A program made the translations under genes and the position numbers. The notes beneath the pieces were generated by a model that saw only the letters and a list, made by a program, of their open reading frames with translations, did not search any database and had not been told where the DNA came from. Shown one piece after another: positions 33,992-43,580 of a stretch of 64,000 nucleotides of DNA (its first letter is position 1; every line of letters begins with the position of its first letter). This DNA comes from Nesterenkonia sedimenti. Its GTDB lineage: Bacteria > Actinomycetota > Actinomycetes > Actinomycetales > Micrococcaceae. The stretch is from positions 88,370-152,369 of the forward strand of contig NZ_JABAHY010000002.1 in assembly GCF_012641515.1 (NCBI RefSeq), read 5' to 3'.

Positions 33992-35344
33992 ATGACCAGA
34001 TTGTTCGGAACTGATGGAGTACGTGGTCAGGCCAATGGGCTGCTGACCGCTGACCTGGCTCTTCGTCTCTCCCAGGCCGCCGCGGTGGTGCTGGGACATC
34101 GGCGTACCCCTGAGAACCGCAGGCCGGTTGCCGTCGTCGCCCGGGACCCCCGAGTCTCCGGAGAATTTCTCTCTGCCGCAGTGGAGGCCGGACTCGCCTC
34201 CTCAGGTGTGGATGTCATGGACGCCGGAGTACTGCCCACTCCCGCAGCAGCATTCCTCGTGGCCGACTTCGACGCCGACTTCGGGGTCATGATCTCAGCC
34301 AGCCACAATCCGGCCCCCGACAACGGGATCAAATTCCTCGGCCGGGGCGGACATAAGCTCGACGACGCCGTCGAGGACGAGATCGAGGCCCAGATGGGCC
34401 AGGCCCCGCTGATGCCCCTGGGTGAGCAGGTGGGGCGGGTCAAACGCTTCTCAGACGCTGAAGACCGCTATGTGGTCCACCTCCTGCAGTCCCTGGGCGA
34501 GGTCACCCTCAAAGGCCTCAAGATCGTCATCGACTGCGCTCACGGTGCTGCAAGCGGCTGCTCCCCGGAGGCATTCGCCACCGCTGGCGCCGATGTGGTG
34601 GTCATCGGCGCCGACCCCGATGGACTCAATATCAACCAGGACTATGGCTCCACCCACCTGGAGAACCTCCAGGAGGCTGTGGTGGCCCACGGGGCAGACT
34701 TCGGTATCGCCCACGATGGCGACGCCGACCGCTGCCTGGCGGTGGACCATACCGGAGCCGTCGTCGACGGCGACCAGATCATGGGCATCCTGGCCGTGGC
34801 CCTGCGGGATTCCGGGCAGCTGACCGATAACACCCTGGTCGTGACGGTGATGTCCAATCTGGGACTGAAACTGGGTATGGAAGCCGCCGGTATCTCCCTG
34901 GTGGAAACAGCAGTGGGGGACCGGTATGTGCTCGAAGGAATGCGCGCCGGCGGCTACTCCCTGGGCGGGGAACAGTCCGGACACGTGATCTTCGCCGACT
35001 ACGCCACCACCGGCGATGGCGTGCTCACCGGTCTGCAGCTGGCAGCCCGGGTAGCAGCAACCGGAAAGAGCCTGCGCGAACTGGCCGATGCCGCCATGAC
35101 CCGCCTGCCCCAGGTACTGATCAACGTCAAAGGCGTGGACAAAGCCAAGGTGAAGACCCACCAGGCAGTCCAGGATGCAGTGGCTGATGCCGAACTGCGC
35201 CTGGGCGACTCCGGACGCGTACTGCTGCGCCCCTCAGGCACTGAACCGGTGGTACGGGTGATGGTCGAGGCCACCACCGCGGAACTGGCCGAATCGGAGT
35301 CCCATGCCCTGGCGGATGTCGTCAAGGCCGAACTGGCCCTGTGA
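33992..35344 (+). CDS. glmM: Phosphoglucosamine mutase
   Basis: The 450-aa enzyme converts glucosamine-6-phosphate to glucosamine-1-phosphate for UDP-GlcNAc and peptidoglycan. The phosphoserine loop is [17 protein letters not shown] near residue 103. The Mg loop is DGDADR near residue 245, the sugar loop is GEQSGH, and the phosphate loop [14 protein letters not shown] is near the end. It starts [16 protein letters not shown]. Its partner glmS is 8 kb downstream in the same direction. Confidence 0.97.
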   Translation: MTRLFGTDGVRGQANGLLTADLALRLSQAAAVVLGHRRTPENRRPVAVVARDPRVSGEFLSAAVEAGLASSGVDVMDAGVLPTPAAAFLVADFDADFGVMISASHNPAPDNGIKFLGRGGHKLDDAVEDEIEAQMGQAPLMPLGEQVGRVKRFSDAEDRYVVHLLQSLGEVTLKGLKIVIDCAHGAASGCSPEAFATAGADVVVIGADPDGLNINQDYGSTHLENLQEAVVAHGADFGIAHDGDADRCLAVDHTGAVVDGDQIMGILAVALRDSGQLTDNTLVVTVMSNLGLKLGMEAAGISLVETAVGDRYVLEGMRAGGYSLGGEQSGHVIFADYATTGDGVLTGLQLAARVAATGKSLRELADAAMTRLPQVLINVKGVDKAKVKTHQAVQDAVADAELRLGDSGRVLLRPSGTEPVVRVMVEATTAELAESESHALADVVKAELAL

Positions 35345-35348
35345 TCCC

Positions 35349-36182
35349 TCAGTCCAGGTAATCCGGGGCCGGGGGCTGATCCCAGTACTCCTCCAGGGTC
35401 AGGCCCTGCTCGGTGACCTCTACGGCGGTCTCGACACCCACATAGCGTAGGTGCCAGGGCTCGTACTGGAAGCCCACGATCTCTTCTGCGCCCTCGGGGT
35501 AGCGGATGATGAAGCCGAACTCGGGTGCGTTCTCCGCCACCCATTGGCCGGCCTCAGTCTCGCCGAAACAGGCCCGCAGATAACAGTCCCGGTCCTCGAG
35601 GTCGGCCACATCCACAGCGAGGCCAGTCTGATGCTCGGAGTACCCTGGGCGGGCACTGAACCGATCAGCGGCCTCCTCGCCCTGATCGGCGACATACTGG
35701 TCATAGAGCGCCTGCTGGAACTCGAAGTCCCGGTAGGCAGTGGTGACCCATAGTTGGATCCCATCAGCCTCAGCGGCGGCGAATAGCTCTTCCAGGGTCT
35801 CAGCAGGTTCCTCACGAAGCTCAGGATCTCCGAACTCATTGGGCGCATCGGCGACGGCGAGGTCACTGGGTACAAAGTCGATGGGGTCTAGAGGATTGGC
35901 GCGGTTGACCAGCACATGGATGGACTCCGGATCCCAGGAGGCCTCACTGGCCGGCTCAGCCTCAGACTCGGGGCTCTGCTCGGCCGTGCTCTTCGGCTCC
36001 TCAGAGTCCTCAGTTACCTCTGTATCGGCCTGCTCAGTGGAGTCCTCCGCAGTGGTCTCATCCTCAGCGGGGGAGTCAGCCTGACCCCCGGGGTCCTGGG
36101 TGTCACCCTCGGCGCAGCCTGCCAGCAGCAGCATTCCCATCGCAGTCGGTATGCAATATCGCGTCCCCACCCTCATTCGCAT
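35349..36182 (-). CDS. VanY/M15-family D-Ala-D-Ala carboxypeptidase lipoprotein
   Basis: The 277-aa product has a lipoprotein signal (MGMLLLAGC, Cys near residue 23), then an acidic Glu/Thr/Ser linker to about residue 80, then an M15B peptidase domain. Zinc and catalytic residues are visible: His and Asp in SEHQTGLAVDVAD, and Glu and His in EPWHLRYVG. It should trim the D-Ala from peptidoglycan stems on the outer face of the membrane. The start lies 6 nt after a TAACCT -10 box on the minus strand. Its end faces the glmM stop at 4 nt. The exact substrate is inferred. Confidence 0.85.
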   Translation of the reverse strand: MRMRVGTRYCIPTAMGMLLLAGCAEGDTQDPGGQADSPAEDETTAEDSTEQADTEVTEDSEEPKSTAEQSPESEAEPASEASWDPESIHVLVNRANPLDPIDFVPSDLAVADAPNEFGDPELREEPAETLEELFAAAEADGIQLWVTTAYRDFEFQQALYDQYVADQGEEAADRFSARPGYSEHQTGLAVDVADLEDRDCYLRACFGETEAGQWVAENAPEFGFIIRYPEGAEEIVGFQYEPWHLRYVGVETAVEVTEQGLTLEEYWDQPPAPDYLD

Positions 36183-36188
36183 AGCCCC

Positions 36189-36194
36189 AGGTTA
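36189..36194 (-). promoter_or_regulatory. -10 box (TAACCT) of the VanY-like gene, leaderless geometry
   Basis: On the minus strand TAACCT is followed by GGGGCT and the ATG at 36182, a 6-nt gap. Confidence 0.45.
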
Positions 36195-36310
36195 CCGGCA
36201 GGGGCACAATGCAGATTCCGCAGGCGCCTGTTCACTCTGCAGCACCGAATAGGCTCCTGCACTGCGAACACGGTCCTGCATAACCGGGCGGAATGAGGTC
36301 GACGACGGGG

Positions 36311-36316
36311 TAGGCT
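36311..36316 (+). promoter_or_regulatory. -10 box (TAGGCT) of the CapA-like gene, leaderless geometry
   Basis: TAGGCT is followed by 8 nt and the ATG at 36325. The GGG right before the ATG is too close to act as a ribosome site. Confidence 0.45.
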
Positions 36317-36324
36317 CAGCTGGG

Positions 36325-37689
36325 ATGAGAACTCTGCCCCGCCCTAGCTCTGGGCGCCACCTTCGTTATGCCCTGCCGCTGGCCCTTCTGCTGGCCACCT
36401 CCTGCGCCACCTGGGATGCCGAGAACGACGGCGACTCAGACCAGCAGTCGGGGTCCCCCGCCACAACATCACCTCCTGCCGAAGGGACCGATGCTGACCC
36501 GGGGCAGCAGGAGGACAACCAGGAGACCACGGAGGATACCCCGGAGGAGTCCGGGGATGTGGAGTTCACCATCGTCTCCACCGGGGATGTGCTGCCCCAT
36601 GACAATGTCATCGACGCCGCCGCCGAACTGGCCGGTGACCCCGAGGGATCCCAGGGCTACGAGTTCAGGCCCCTGCTGGCGGAGGTTGAGGAATGGGTCA
36701 GCGGCGCTGATCTGGCCCTCTGCAGTATGGAGGTCCCCCTGACCCCACCTGGGGTCGAACCCGAGGGCTACCCCACCTTCGGTGCCCCCGAGGAACTGGT
36801 TCCGGCCCTGTCCGAGACCGGTTTCCACGGCTGCAACACAGCCAATAACCACTCCATGGACCGGGATATCGCCGGCCTGGAGCACACTATGGAGATGTTC
36901 GAGGACCAGGGGATGGGCCATGTGGGCACCGCCCGCAGTGAGCAGGAGGCCCAGGCCGCCCAGTTCTACACCCTGGAACGGGCAGACCGGGAGATCACCG
37001 TGGCCCATCTGTCCACCACCATGCTGCATAACCACGCCTATCCCATCCCCGATGACGAATCCTGGCGGGTCACCGACCTCAGCGCTGAGGAGCTGACCGA
37101 GGCGGCAGCGGAGGCCCGACAGCAGGGAGCCGACGTCGTCGTCGCCTCCGTGCACTGGGGGACCGAGTATGTCGATGAACCCACCGCCCAGCAGCGCGAA
37201 TACGGAGAGCAGCTGGCCGCAGGCGGGGAGATCGATGCGGTCTACGGCAACCACTCCCATACCCCACAGCCGATCGAGGAGCTCGAGGGCGGTCCCGCCG
37301 GAGAGGGGATGTGGGTGGTCTGGTCGATGGGGAACTTCCTGCACAACCAGGACGAGCACTGCTGTGTGCCCGAGGCCGCCACCGGGACGCTGGTCTACGC
37401 CCAGGTGGAGGCGCCTGAGGGCGAGGAGCCGCGGGTCACCGGTATGGACTGGTCACCGGTGACCGTGGACCGGGAGAACCAGAGCCGGGATGATGAGGAA
37501 TTCTATGGGATATGGCCACTGAGCCCTCTGCGTGAGGAGATCCCCGATGGCGTGGTCAGCCTGGATGAGGCCACCGTCGAGGAACGCTGGGAGCTGGTCG
37601 CTGGGGTGATGGACCCCGACCACCTCCGGGATCAGCCCCCGACCCCTACCGGAGACGACCCCGAAGTCCACCCCCGAGGGGATTCCTGA
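36325..37689 (+). CDS. CapA-family (PGA_cap) lipoprotein, metallophosphatase-like
   Basis: The 454-aa product carries a lipobox (LLLATSCAT, Cys near 27), an acidic linker to about residue 70, and a CapA domain. The domain has FTIVSTGDVLPHDNV, NTANNHSMDRDIAGLEHTME, VVVASVHWGTEYV and YGNHSHTPQPIEEL. These are the metal-binding motifs of the family. CapA proteins are linked to poly-gamma-glutamate capsule synthesis or attachment. No capBC genes are present here, so the role in this organism is open: an extracytoplasmic phosphatase or amide-related enzyme. It is divergent from the VanY-like gene. Confidence 0.85.
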   Translation: MRTLPRPSSGRHLRYALPLALLLATSCATWDAENDGDSDQQSGSPATTSPPAEGTDADPGQQEDNQETTEDTPEESGDVEFTIVSTGDVLPHDNVIDAAAELAGDPEGSQGYEFRPLLAEVEEWVSGADLALCSMEVPLTPPGVEPEGYPTFGAPEELVPALSETGFHGCNTANNHSMDRDIAGLEHTMEMFEDQGMGHVGTARSEQEAQAAQFYTLERADREITVAHLSTTMLHNHAYPIPDDESWRVTDLSAEELTEAAAEARQQGADVVVASVHWGTEYVDEPTAQQREYGEQLAAGGEIDAVYGNHSHTPQPIEELEGGPAGEGMWVVWSMGNFLHNQDEHCCVPEAATGTLVYAQVEAPEGEEPRVTGMDWSPVTVDRENQSRDDEEFYGIWPLSPLREEIPDGVVSLDEATVEERWELVAGVMDPDHLRDQPPTPTGDDPEVHPRGDS

Positions 37690-37728
37690 GCGGCGAGCGA
37701 AGCGACGACGCGACGTTAGGGGAACAGC

Positions 37729-38271
37729 TCAGTCCTTGCCCCAGAGGATGTTCTTGGCCTTGCCGAGAGCGGTCTTGGAGCGGGCGGCTTCCTCAGCCTC
37801 GGCCTGGGTCTTCTCCTCCTCGAGCTTCCGCTCCGCCTCCACTGCGGCAGCGAAGGCCGCGGGGTTGACGACCTCGGTCTGGGTCTTGAGCTGGTCGCGG
37901 ATCTCCTTCAGGAGGGTGATGTTCTCGTCTTCCTCCTCCTCGGGACCGCCCAGAGCCTTATTACGGGCCTCAATCATCTTGGTCATCGGCAGCACGACGA
38001 CGAAGTAGATCGCAGCGGCGATGATCAGGAAGTTGACCACCTCGGTGGCCAGCACACCGAATTGCATCGGCGGGCCCTCAGCACCGGGGAGGGTCACTGC
38101 CCAGAGATTGTCGAAATCGGGTTCATCGGTGAAGACCTGAGCCACCAGGCGCATCAGGACGTTATCAACCAGCGCGTTGACGACTGCGCCGAAGGCTGCG
38201 CCCAGCACCACGGCAACAGCGAGATCGACTACATTTCCCTGCTGAATGAATTTAAAGAATCCCTTAAACAT
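37729..38271 (-). CDS. mscL: Large-conductance mechanosensitive channel
   Basis: The 180-aa membrane protein opens under hypo-osmotic stress. The N-terminal amphipathic helix and first membrane segment read FKGFFKFIQQGNVVDLAVAV, and the second segment, about residues 75-95, contains VVNFLIIAAAIYFVVVLPM. The C-terminal cytoplasmic part is long and charged (about 75 residues, coiled-coil-like), more than in E. coli (136 aa in total). It lies 60 nt after coaA on the same strand and has its own -10 box. Confidence 0.96.
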   Translation of the reverse strand: MFKGFFKFIQQGNVVDLAVAVVLGAAFGAVVNALVDNVLMRLVAQVFTDEPDFDNLWAVTLPGAEGPPMQFGVLATEVVNFLIIAAAIYFVVVLPMTKMIEARNKALGGPEEEEDENITLLKEIRDQLKTQTEVVNPAAFAAAVEAERKLEEEKTQAEAEEAARSKTALGKAKNILWGKD

Positions 38272-38277
38272 GTGGCC

Positions 38278-38283
38278 AGTTTA
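38278..38283 (-). promoter_or_regulatory. -10 box (TAAACT) of mscL, leaderless geometry
   Basis: On the minus strand TAAACT is followed by GGCCAC and the ATG at 38271. There is no ribosome site. Confidence 0.5.
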
Positions 38284-38331
38284 TGCCGGTACTGTTCATC
38301 AGGGTAGGCCTGGGTGAATATTGGTGTTTTG

Positions 38332-39372
38332 TCAGACCTTGCGCAGCAGCACTCGCGAGACGGAATGGTCCTCGCTCTTGGACATCACCAGCCGGGCGCG
38401 TGAGCGGGTCGGCTGAATGTTCTCTTTAAGGTTCGGCCCGTTGATCCGTTGCCAGATATCGGTGGCCCGGGCCAGGGCCTCGTCATCGGTCAGCGAGCTG
38501 TACTGGTGGAAATAGCTTTCGGGATTCGCGAAGGCACCGTAGCGCCAGCGCATGAACCGGTCCACATACCACTGCTGAATATGTTTGGGGCTGGCATCGA
38601 CATAGATGGAGAAGTCAAAGAAGTCGCTCAGGGCCAGACCGGTGGTTCCATCGGCGCGGACCCGGGCAGGCTGCAGGACGTTGAGCCCCTCGACGATCAG
38701 CACATCGGGACGGCGGACCACCACACGCTCGTCGGGGATGATGTCGTATTTCAGGTGGGAGTACTTCGGTGCGGTCACCTCAGGTTTGCCAGATTTCACC
38801 TCGGCGACCATCCGCAGCAGGGCCCGGCGGTCATAGGCCTCCGGGAAGCCCTTGCGTTCCATCAGCCCGCGGCGCTTGAGCTCCTCATTGGGGTAGAGGA
38901 ACCCATCGGTGGTCACCAGTTCCACCCGCGGTGTGGAGGGCCAGCGGCGCAGCATCTCCTGCAGCACGCGGGCAGTGGTGGACTTACCCACAGCCACCGA
39001 ACCGGCGACTCCGATGACGAAGGGGGTGCGTCGAGTGATTTCACCCAGGAAGTCATTGGTGGCCGCACGCAGTCGGGCGGCGTTCTCCACGTAGATGTTC
39101 AACAGGCGGGACAGCGGGAGGTAGACCTGGGCGACCTCATCCAGGGAGAGATGCTCTCCGATTCCGCGCAGCCGGTCGACATCCTCCTGGTTCAGGGGCT
39201 GTTCGATCGTATCGGCCAGCCGTGCCCAGGCATGTCGGTCCAATTCCACGAACGGTGAATAGGATGCGGCTTCACCAGGGACAGGCGGTGAGCCTGCCCA
39301 CGGGGCGGTTCCCATGATCTCCGGGGGCACCGGTATTGGAGACGTGTGGGTGCTGTGAAACTCAGTCGGCAC
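38332..39372 (-). CDS. coaA: Pantothenate kinase, type I
   Basis: The 346-aa enzyme catalyses the first step of coenzyme A synthesis. The P-loop [16 protein letters not shown] is near residue 120. [12 protein letters not shown] and the C-terminal [20 protein letters not shown] are typical of CoaA. An N-terminal extension of about 30 residues is present. GTG 39372 follows a TAGGGT box by 6 nt. It lies 18 nt downstream of the oxidoreductase gene on the same strand. Its usual neighbour glmS is separated from it by that oxidoreductase and the Lrp gene. Confidence 0.96.
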   Translation of the reverse strand: MPTEFHSTHTSPIPVPPEIMGTAPWAGSPPVPGEAASYSPFVELDRHAWARLADTIEQPLNQEDVDRLRGIGEHLSLDEVAQVYLPLSRLLNIYVENAARLRAATNDFLGEITRRTPFVIGVAGSVAVGKSTTARVLQEMLRRWPSTPRVELVTTDGFLYPNEELKRRGLMERKGFPEAYDRRALLRMVAEVKSGKPEVTAPKYSHLKYDIIPDERVVVRRPDVLIVEGLNVLQPARVRADGTTGLALSDFFDFSIYVDASPKHIQQWYVDRFMRWRYGAFANPESYFHQYSSLTDDEALARATDIWQRINGPNLKENIQPTRSRARLVMSKSEDHSVSRVLLRKV

Positions 39373-39378
39373 ACAGAC

Positions 39379-39384
39379 ACCCTA
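39379..39384 (-). promoter_or_regulatory. -10 box (TAGGGT) of coaA, leaderless geometry
   Basis: On the minus strand TAGGGT is followed by GTCTGT and the GTG at 39372. The box spans the short gap just upstream of coaA. Confidence 0.5.
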
Positions 39385-39390
39385 CAGCTA

Positions 39391-42300
39391 TCAGGCGGGG
39401 CTCGGCGTCGTCGCCGTTTTTGCGTCGAACTCTTCTCGCAACTGGGCCAGCTGTGTCCGGTAGGCGGTCACGTTCTTCAGCTTCACATCCTCATAGCCGC
39501 GCACCATATCCGGCAACCCCAGCAGGGCCACGGCCTCGGTGTGATTCTCGCCGGTGAGGTGGTCCAGCAGATGATTGATCAGCTGCCGGTACTCGGTGAT
39601 CAGCTCACGTTCGACCACGCGCACCTCCGCCTTACCGAAGGGATCCAGCCGAGTGCCGCGCAGTTTCTTCATCCGCTGCAGGGCCTTGAACCCGGGGCGG
39701 AACCAGGGGCCGAATTTCAGCTTCCGGTCCATCCCCAGGGCACGCAGGAAGGGCGGGTGGAGGTTCCAGGCCGCCGTTGCGCCCTCGCCGAACTGTTGGC
39801 TCATCTGCTCGGAGACCTGCTCGTCCAGGGCCAGACGGGCAACCTCGTATTCGTCCTTATAGGCCATCAGCTTGTAGAGGTAGCGGGCGGCGGTCTCAGC
39901 CAGCAGGGTGCTGCCGGGAAGCACCTCATCCTCCCGGGCGGCTACCCGTTCGATCATCTGGCGGTAACCCCGGGCATAGTCCTCATCCTGATATTCCACG
40001 AGATCGGCTGAGCGGGTCCGCAGCAGCCGTTCCAGCTCGGTCTCCCCGGGCTCAGCGGCCCATGGGTCAGTCACAGTGCCACCGGTGCGCTGCTCATCAG
40101 CGGCGGCATCCAGGGCCTGCGGGTCAGCGATGAACTGGCGTCCCCGGCGGAAGGCCTGCAGGTTCTTCTCCACCGCGGCCCCATTGAGCCGGATAGCCTC
40201 CTCGATGGCGGAGGCCGGGATCGGCAGCGCCCCCGCCTGGAAGGCCACACCGACGATGAAAGTATTGGCGTACTGGTCATTGCCGAAGAGATCCAGAACC
40301 AGCTGGCGGGCATCGAGGATCGCAGCCCCGGGCTTGGCCCGGGAGGCCACCTGCTCACCGAGGGCCACCGGGTCAGGGAAGGTCTTACTGGTATCGGAGA
40401 CCATATGGCCGGTGGGCACCTTGGCGGTGTTCAGCACAGCGAAGGTCCGCTCCGGGGAGACCGCCTGCAGGGTCGGCTCATCGGCGGCGACCAGGATGTC
40501 GCAGCCCAGATAGGCATCGCATTCCCCGGCGGCCAATTTATTGGAGGTCGCTTCCCGGCTGCGGGTGAACCGCACATCGGAGACCACCGCGCCACCCTTC
40601 TGTGCCAGTCCAGTCTGGTCCAGGGAACGGGCATGCCAGCCGGCCAGGAGTCCGGCGGTGGCCAGGATCTGGGAGATGGTCACTACACCGGTTCCGCCCA
40701 CACCGGCCAGGCGGACACCGAACTCATCGGCGTCGTTCCGCTGAGGCGGTTCGGGGAGATCGTTCTCGGCCAGCAGCTGCGGGTCCTTATCGATACCCGC
40801 CCCGGAGGGCTCCACAGTCAGGAACGCGGGGCAGTCGCCCTTGAGGCAGCTGTAGTCCAGATTGCAGGAGGACTGATGAATCTGGGTCTTACGCCCCAGC
40901 TCAGTCTCCACCGGCTGGACCGAGAGACAGTTGGACTTCACTCCGCAGTCCCCGCAGCCCTCACAGATGCGCTCATTGATGAAGATCCGCTGAGTGGGAG
41001 TCTCGGCTAGGCCGCGTTTGCGTTTGCGTCGCAGCTCAGTGGCACATTCCTGATCATGGATCAGCACGGTCACCCCGGGGGTCTGCGCCAGGGTCTTCTG
41101 CGCCTCATCCATCCGGTCGCGGTGCCAGACCTGGACATCCCGGGGCAGTTTGATCTTCTTATAGCGCTTCAGCTCCTCGGTGGTCACAATGATCCGGGCT
41201 ACCCCTTCGGCCTTGAGCACATCGACAATCTGCTCCACGGTCATCTCACCGACTGCCTGCTGGCCACCGGTCATGGCCACCGCATTGTTGTAGAGCAATT
41301 TATAGGTCATATTCACCCCGGCGGAGACAGCCGCCCGCACCGCCAGGGAACCGGAGTGGTCGAAGGTGCCGTCACCGATGTTCTGCACGAAGTGGTCCCG
41401 GTCGATGAACTCGGACATGCCCAGCCACTGCAGCCCCTCACCACCCATCTGACACAGACCGGTGACGGTGCCGACCTGATCTTCATCCATCAGCAGCACC
41501 ATGGCGTGACAGCCGATACCAGCACCGATGAGGGAATCCTCCTCACCGGGTTTAGTGGAGCTGTTATGCGGACAGCCGGAGCAGAAATAGGGGGCGCGTT
41601 TGGCGCTGGTGACCACCGGCAGCATCCGGCGACCATTGGGAGCACTGGCGAGATCATCCTCGGCGGTGGGTAGACCGTGGGCCTTCAGTCGGCGGGCCAC
41701 CGGGCGGATGAGCTGATCGGTGTCCAACTCTCCGTATCCGGGAATGAGGTCGCCCCCGGCGTCGTCCTTCTTGCCGGTGATCCGCGGGGCAGCCTCGGTT
41801 CCATAGAGCACATCGCGGATAGCCGATTCCATGAAGGAGCGTTTTTCCTCCACCACCAGGATCTCGTCCAGGCCTTCGGCGAACTCCTCGACGATCCCCG
41901 GCTCCATCGGCCAGGGCATCCCGACTTTGAGCAGCCGCACCGGGGAGTTGGCCAGATCGGAGGTGTCCAGACCGTGGCGGCCCAGAGTGGCCAGCAGCTC
42001 ATGCCAGGTGCGGCCGGAGGCCACAATCCCCAGTGTGTCTTTGGAGCCGGCGCCGACGATCTGGTTCAGCCCATTGGCGGCGGCGTATTCGCGGGCGATC
42101 CGCCAGCGAGTGGTCACCAGATCCCGTTCCAGCGGGCCCAGGGTCGGCTGCAGCAGCCGACCGGTTGGGATATGTTTCTTGGCCCCCTGGGGCACCTGCG
42201 GGGATGGCAGCTCGGTCAGGGACTGCAGGTCCACAGTGGAGGAACCATCGGCTACCGCTGTGACAATCTTCAGGCCCACCCAGAGCCCAGAGGCACGGGA

Positions 42301-42915
42301 GAGCTCGACGGCGTGCAGGCCCAGTTCCAGAACATCCTGACTATCAGCGGGGTAGAGGACCGGCATGCCCATATCGGCCAGGGCAAGCTCCGAGGCACAG
42401 GGCACGGAGGAGGATTTCGCTGCCGGGTCATCACCGACCAGAACCAGCGCACCACCCTGGGGATGGGCGCCCATCATATTGCCGTGCCGCAGGGCGTCAC
42501 AGGCGCGGTCGAGTCCTGGGGCCTTGCCATACCAGATGCCCAGGACGCCATCGCGGTTGGCGCCTTCGAGAGTCTGCACCAGCTGGGTGCCCTGCAGGGC
42601 AGTGGCGGCGGCCTCCTCATTGAGGCCGGGCTGGAAGTGGATGTCGTTCTCCTGCAGCAGTGAGCCCTGCCGCCCCAGTTCGAGGTCGTAGCCGGCCAGC
42701 GGGGATCCCTCATAGCCGGAGATATAGGTGGCAACATTCAGGCCTGCTGCGCGGTCGCGCCGATGCTGATCGATCGGCAGACGGGTCAGGGCCTGGATAC
42801 CGGTGAGCTGCACCAGTCCGGAGGTGCCCGAGTACCGCGCCTGCAGGGGAGAGGGGCCCTGGGCGGCAGTGGGGCTCTGTGCGGGAGTGGAGGTGTGCTG
42901 CATTTCCAGTGTCAT
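39391..42915 (-). CDS. Indolepyruvate:ferredoxin oxidoreductase, fused IorA/IorB-type
   Basis: The 1174-aa protein is a fused 2-oxoacid:ferredoxin oxidoreductase that decarboxylates aryl- or branched 2-oxo acids to acyl-CoA. The N-terminal pyrimidine-binding region contains TYISGYEGSPLAGYDLELGR. The TPP site is GDGTFDHSGSLAVRAA near residue 515. A cysteine cluster (CEGCGDCGVKSNC, then CNLDYSCLKGDC) near residues 645-690 should hold Fe-S clusters. The gamma domain starts near residue 735 with GVRLAGVGGTGVVTISQILA. It is divergent from an Lrp/AsnC gene, which fits amino-acid catabolism. The exact substrate is inferred. The first ATG is used, and a second in-frame ATG lies four codons later. Confidence 0.9.
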   Translation of the reverse strand: MTLEMQHTSTPAQSPTAAQGPSPLQARYSGTSGLVQLTGIQALTRLPIDQHRRDRAAGLNVATYISGYEGSPLAGYDLELGRQGSLLQENDIHFQPGLNEEAAATALQGTQLVQTLEGANRDGVLGIWYGKAPGLDRACDALRHGNMMGAHPQGGALVLVGDDPAAKSSSVPCASELALADMGMPVLYPADSQDVLELGLHAVELSRASGLWVGLKIVTAVADGSSTVDLQSLTELPSPQVPQGAKKHIPTGRLLQPTLGPLERDLVTTRWRIAREYAAANGLNQIVGAGSKDTLGIVASGRTWHELLATLGRHGLDTSDLANSPVRLLKVGMPWPMEPGIVEEFAEGLDEILVVEEKRSFMESAIRDVLYGTEAAPRITGKKDDAGGDLIPGYGELDTDQLIRPVARRLKAHGLPTAEDDLASAPNGRRMLPVVTSAKRAPYFCSGCPHNSSTKPGEEDSLIGAGIGCHAMVLLMDEDQVGTVTGLCQMGGEGLQWLGMSEFIDRDHFVQNIGDGTFDHSGSLAVRAAVSAGVNMTYKLLYNNAVAMTGGQQAVGEMTVEQIVDVLKAEGVARIIVTTEELKRYKKIKLPRDVQVWHRDRMDEAQKTLAQTPGVTVLIHDQECATELRRKRKRGLAETPTQRIFINERICEGCGDCGVKSNCLSVQPVETELGRKTQIHQSSCNLDYSCLKGDCPAFLTVEPSGAGIDKDPQLLAENDLPEPPQRNDADEFGVRLAGVGGTGVVTISQILATAGLLAGWHARSLDQTGLAQKGGAVVSDVRFTRSREATSNKLAAGECDAYLGCDILVAADEPTLQAVSPERTFAVLNTAKVPTGHMVSDTSKTFPDPVALGEQVASRAKPGAAILDARQLVLDLFGNDQYANTFIVGVAFQAGALPIPASAIEEAIRLNGAAVEKNLQAFRRGRQFIADPQALDAAADEQRTGGTVTDPWAAEPGETELERLLRTRSADLVEYQDEDYARGYRQMIERVAAREDEVLPGSTLLAETAARYLYKLMAYKDEYEVARLALDEQVSEQMSQQFGEGATAAWNLHPPFLRALGMDRKLKFGPWFRPGFKALQRMKKLRGTRLDPFGKAEVRVVERELITEYRQLINHLLDHLTGENHTEAVALLGLPDMVRGYEDVKLKNVTAYRTQLAQLREEFDAKTATTPSPA

Positions 42916-43051
42916 ATATGTGCCTTACGTCACAGGGTTCGTCTAGTTGTGCACTATCGTGAGGGATTGGTGGCCGAGCATTCAATAGTTGGCCTTCTGC
43001 TCTGTACCAATGGCCCAGTGAAAGCCGTGGGTCACCGAATAAATTGAACAC

Positions 43052-43067
43052 TGTGATGAGCATCACA
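43052..43067. promoter_or_regulatory. Perfect CRP/GlxR-type operator before the Lrp/AsnC gene
   Basis: TGTGA-TGAGCA-TCACA matches the CRP/GlxR consensus TGTGA-N6-TCACA at every defined base. It starts about where transcription would begin (TAAATT at 43040-43045) and touches the AAGGAG ribosome site at 43067-43072. A bound regulator here would be expected to repress. Confidence 0.65.
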
Positions 43068-43081
43068 AGGAGCCTCCAGAT

Positions 43082-43561
43082 ATGCCACAGCATGCCGACG
43101 ACCTCGACCTGCGGATCCTGCTGCTGTGCCTGGAACAACCCCGGGCCGGTGTCCGCGAATACGCACGTCAGCTCCAGGTCGCCCGCGGCACAGTCCAGGC
43201 CCGGCTGGAGAAGCTGACCCGAATGGGGGTCTTCGGCGGCTGGCAGCCGGTGATCGAACCCGCCCGGCTGGGCTATGACTCCAAAGCCTTTGTCCGGCTC
43301 AGCCTCGCCCAGGGCGTGCTGGACGAGGTCACCGAAGGCCTACGGGCCATCCCTGAGGTAACCGAGGCCGATTCCACCACTGGTGACAGCGACATCCTCT
43401 GCACTGTCGTCTCCCGGGGTCCGCAGTACCTCGAAGAGATCATTCAGCGCATTCTGAGCATCCCCGGTGTTCGCCGAACGCAGACCGAAACTGTGCTGCG
43501 CCAGAGGATCCCGCCCCGGGTGCACCCTCTGCTGCGCTCCCTTCGCGGAGAGTCCGGCTAA
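43082..43561 (+). CDS. Lrp/AsnC-family transcriptional regulator
   Basis: The 159-aa product has an N-terminal HTH at about residues 5-50 (DDLDLRILLLCLEQPRAGVR, then ARQLQVARGTVQARLEKL) and a C-terminal RAM-type ligand domain (GDSDILCTVVSRGPQYLEEI). It is divergent from the indolepyruvate-type oxidoreductase and probably controls it in response to an amino acid. A perfect CRP-type site overlaps its leader. glmS begins 19 nt after its stop but has a separate -10 box. Confidence 0.88.
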   Translation: MPQHADDLDLRILLLCLEQPRAGVREYARQLQVARGTVQARLEKLTRMGVFGGWQPVIEPARLGYDSKAFVRLSLAQGVLDEVTEGLRAIPEVTEADSTTGDSDILCTVVSRGPQYLEEIIQRILSIPGVRRTQTETVLRQRIPPRVHPLLRSLRGESG

Positions 43562-43567
43562 GCACGG

Positions 43568-43573
43568 TACCCT
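43568..43573 (+). promoter_or_regulatory. -10 box (TACCCT) of glmS, leaderless geometry
   Basis: TACCCT is followed by ATGGGGC (7 nt) and the ATG at 43581. No usable ribosome site is present. Confidence 0.45.
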
Positions 43574-43580
43574 ATGGGGC

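Noticed and set aside
36067..36076. GGGGGAGTCAG inside the VanY-like gene, resembling the truA-upstream repeat
   Set aside because: Only the GC-rich half matches and it lies in an acidic coding linker, so it is probably chance.
39346..40011. Plus-strand open frames over the coaA/oxidoreductase region
   Set aside because: They are mirror frames of two genes with clear catalytic motifs on the minus strand.
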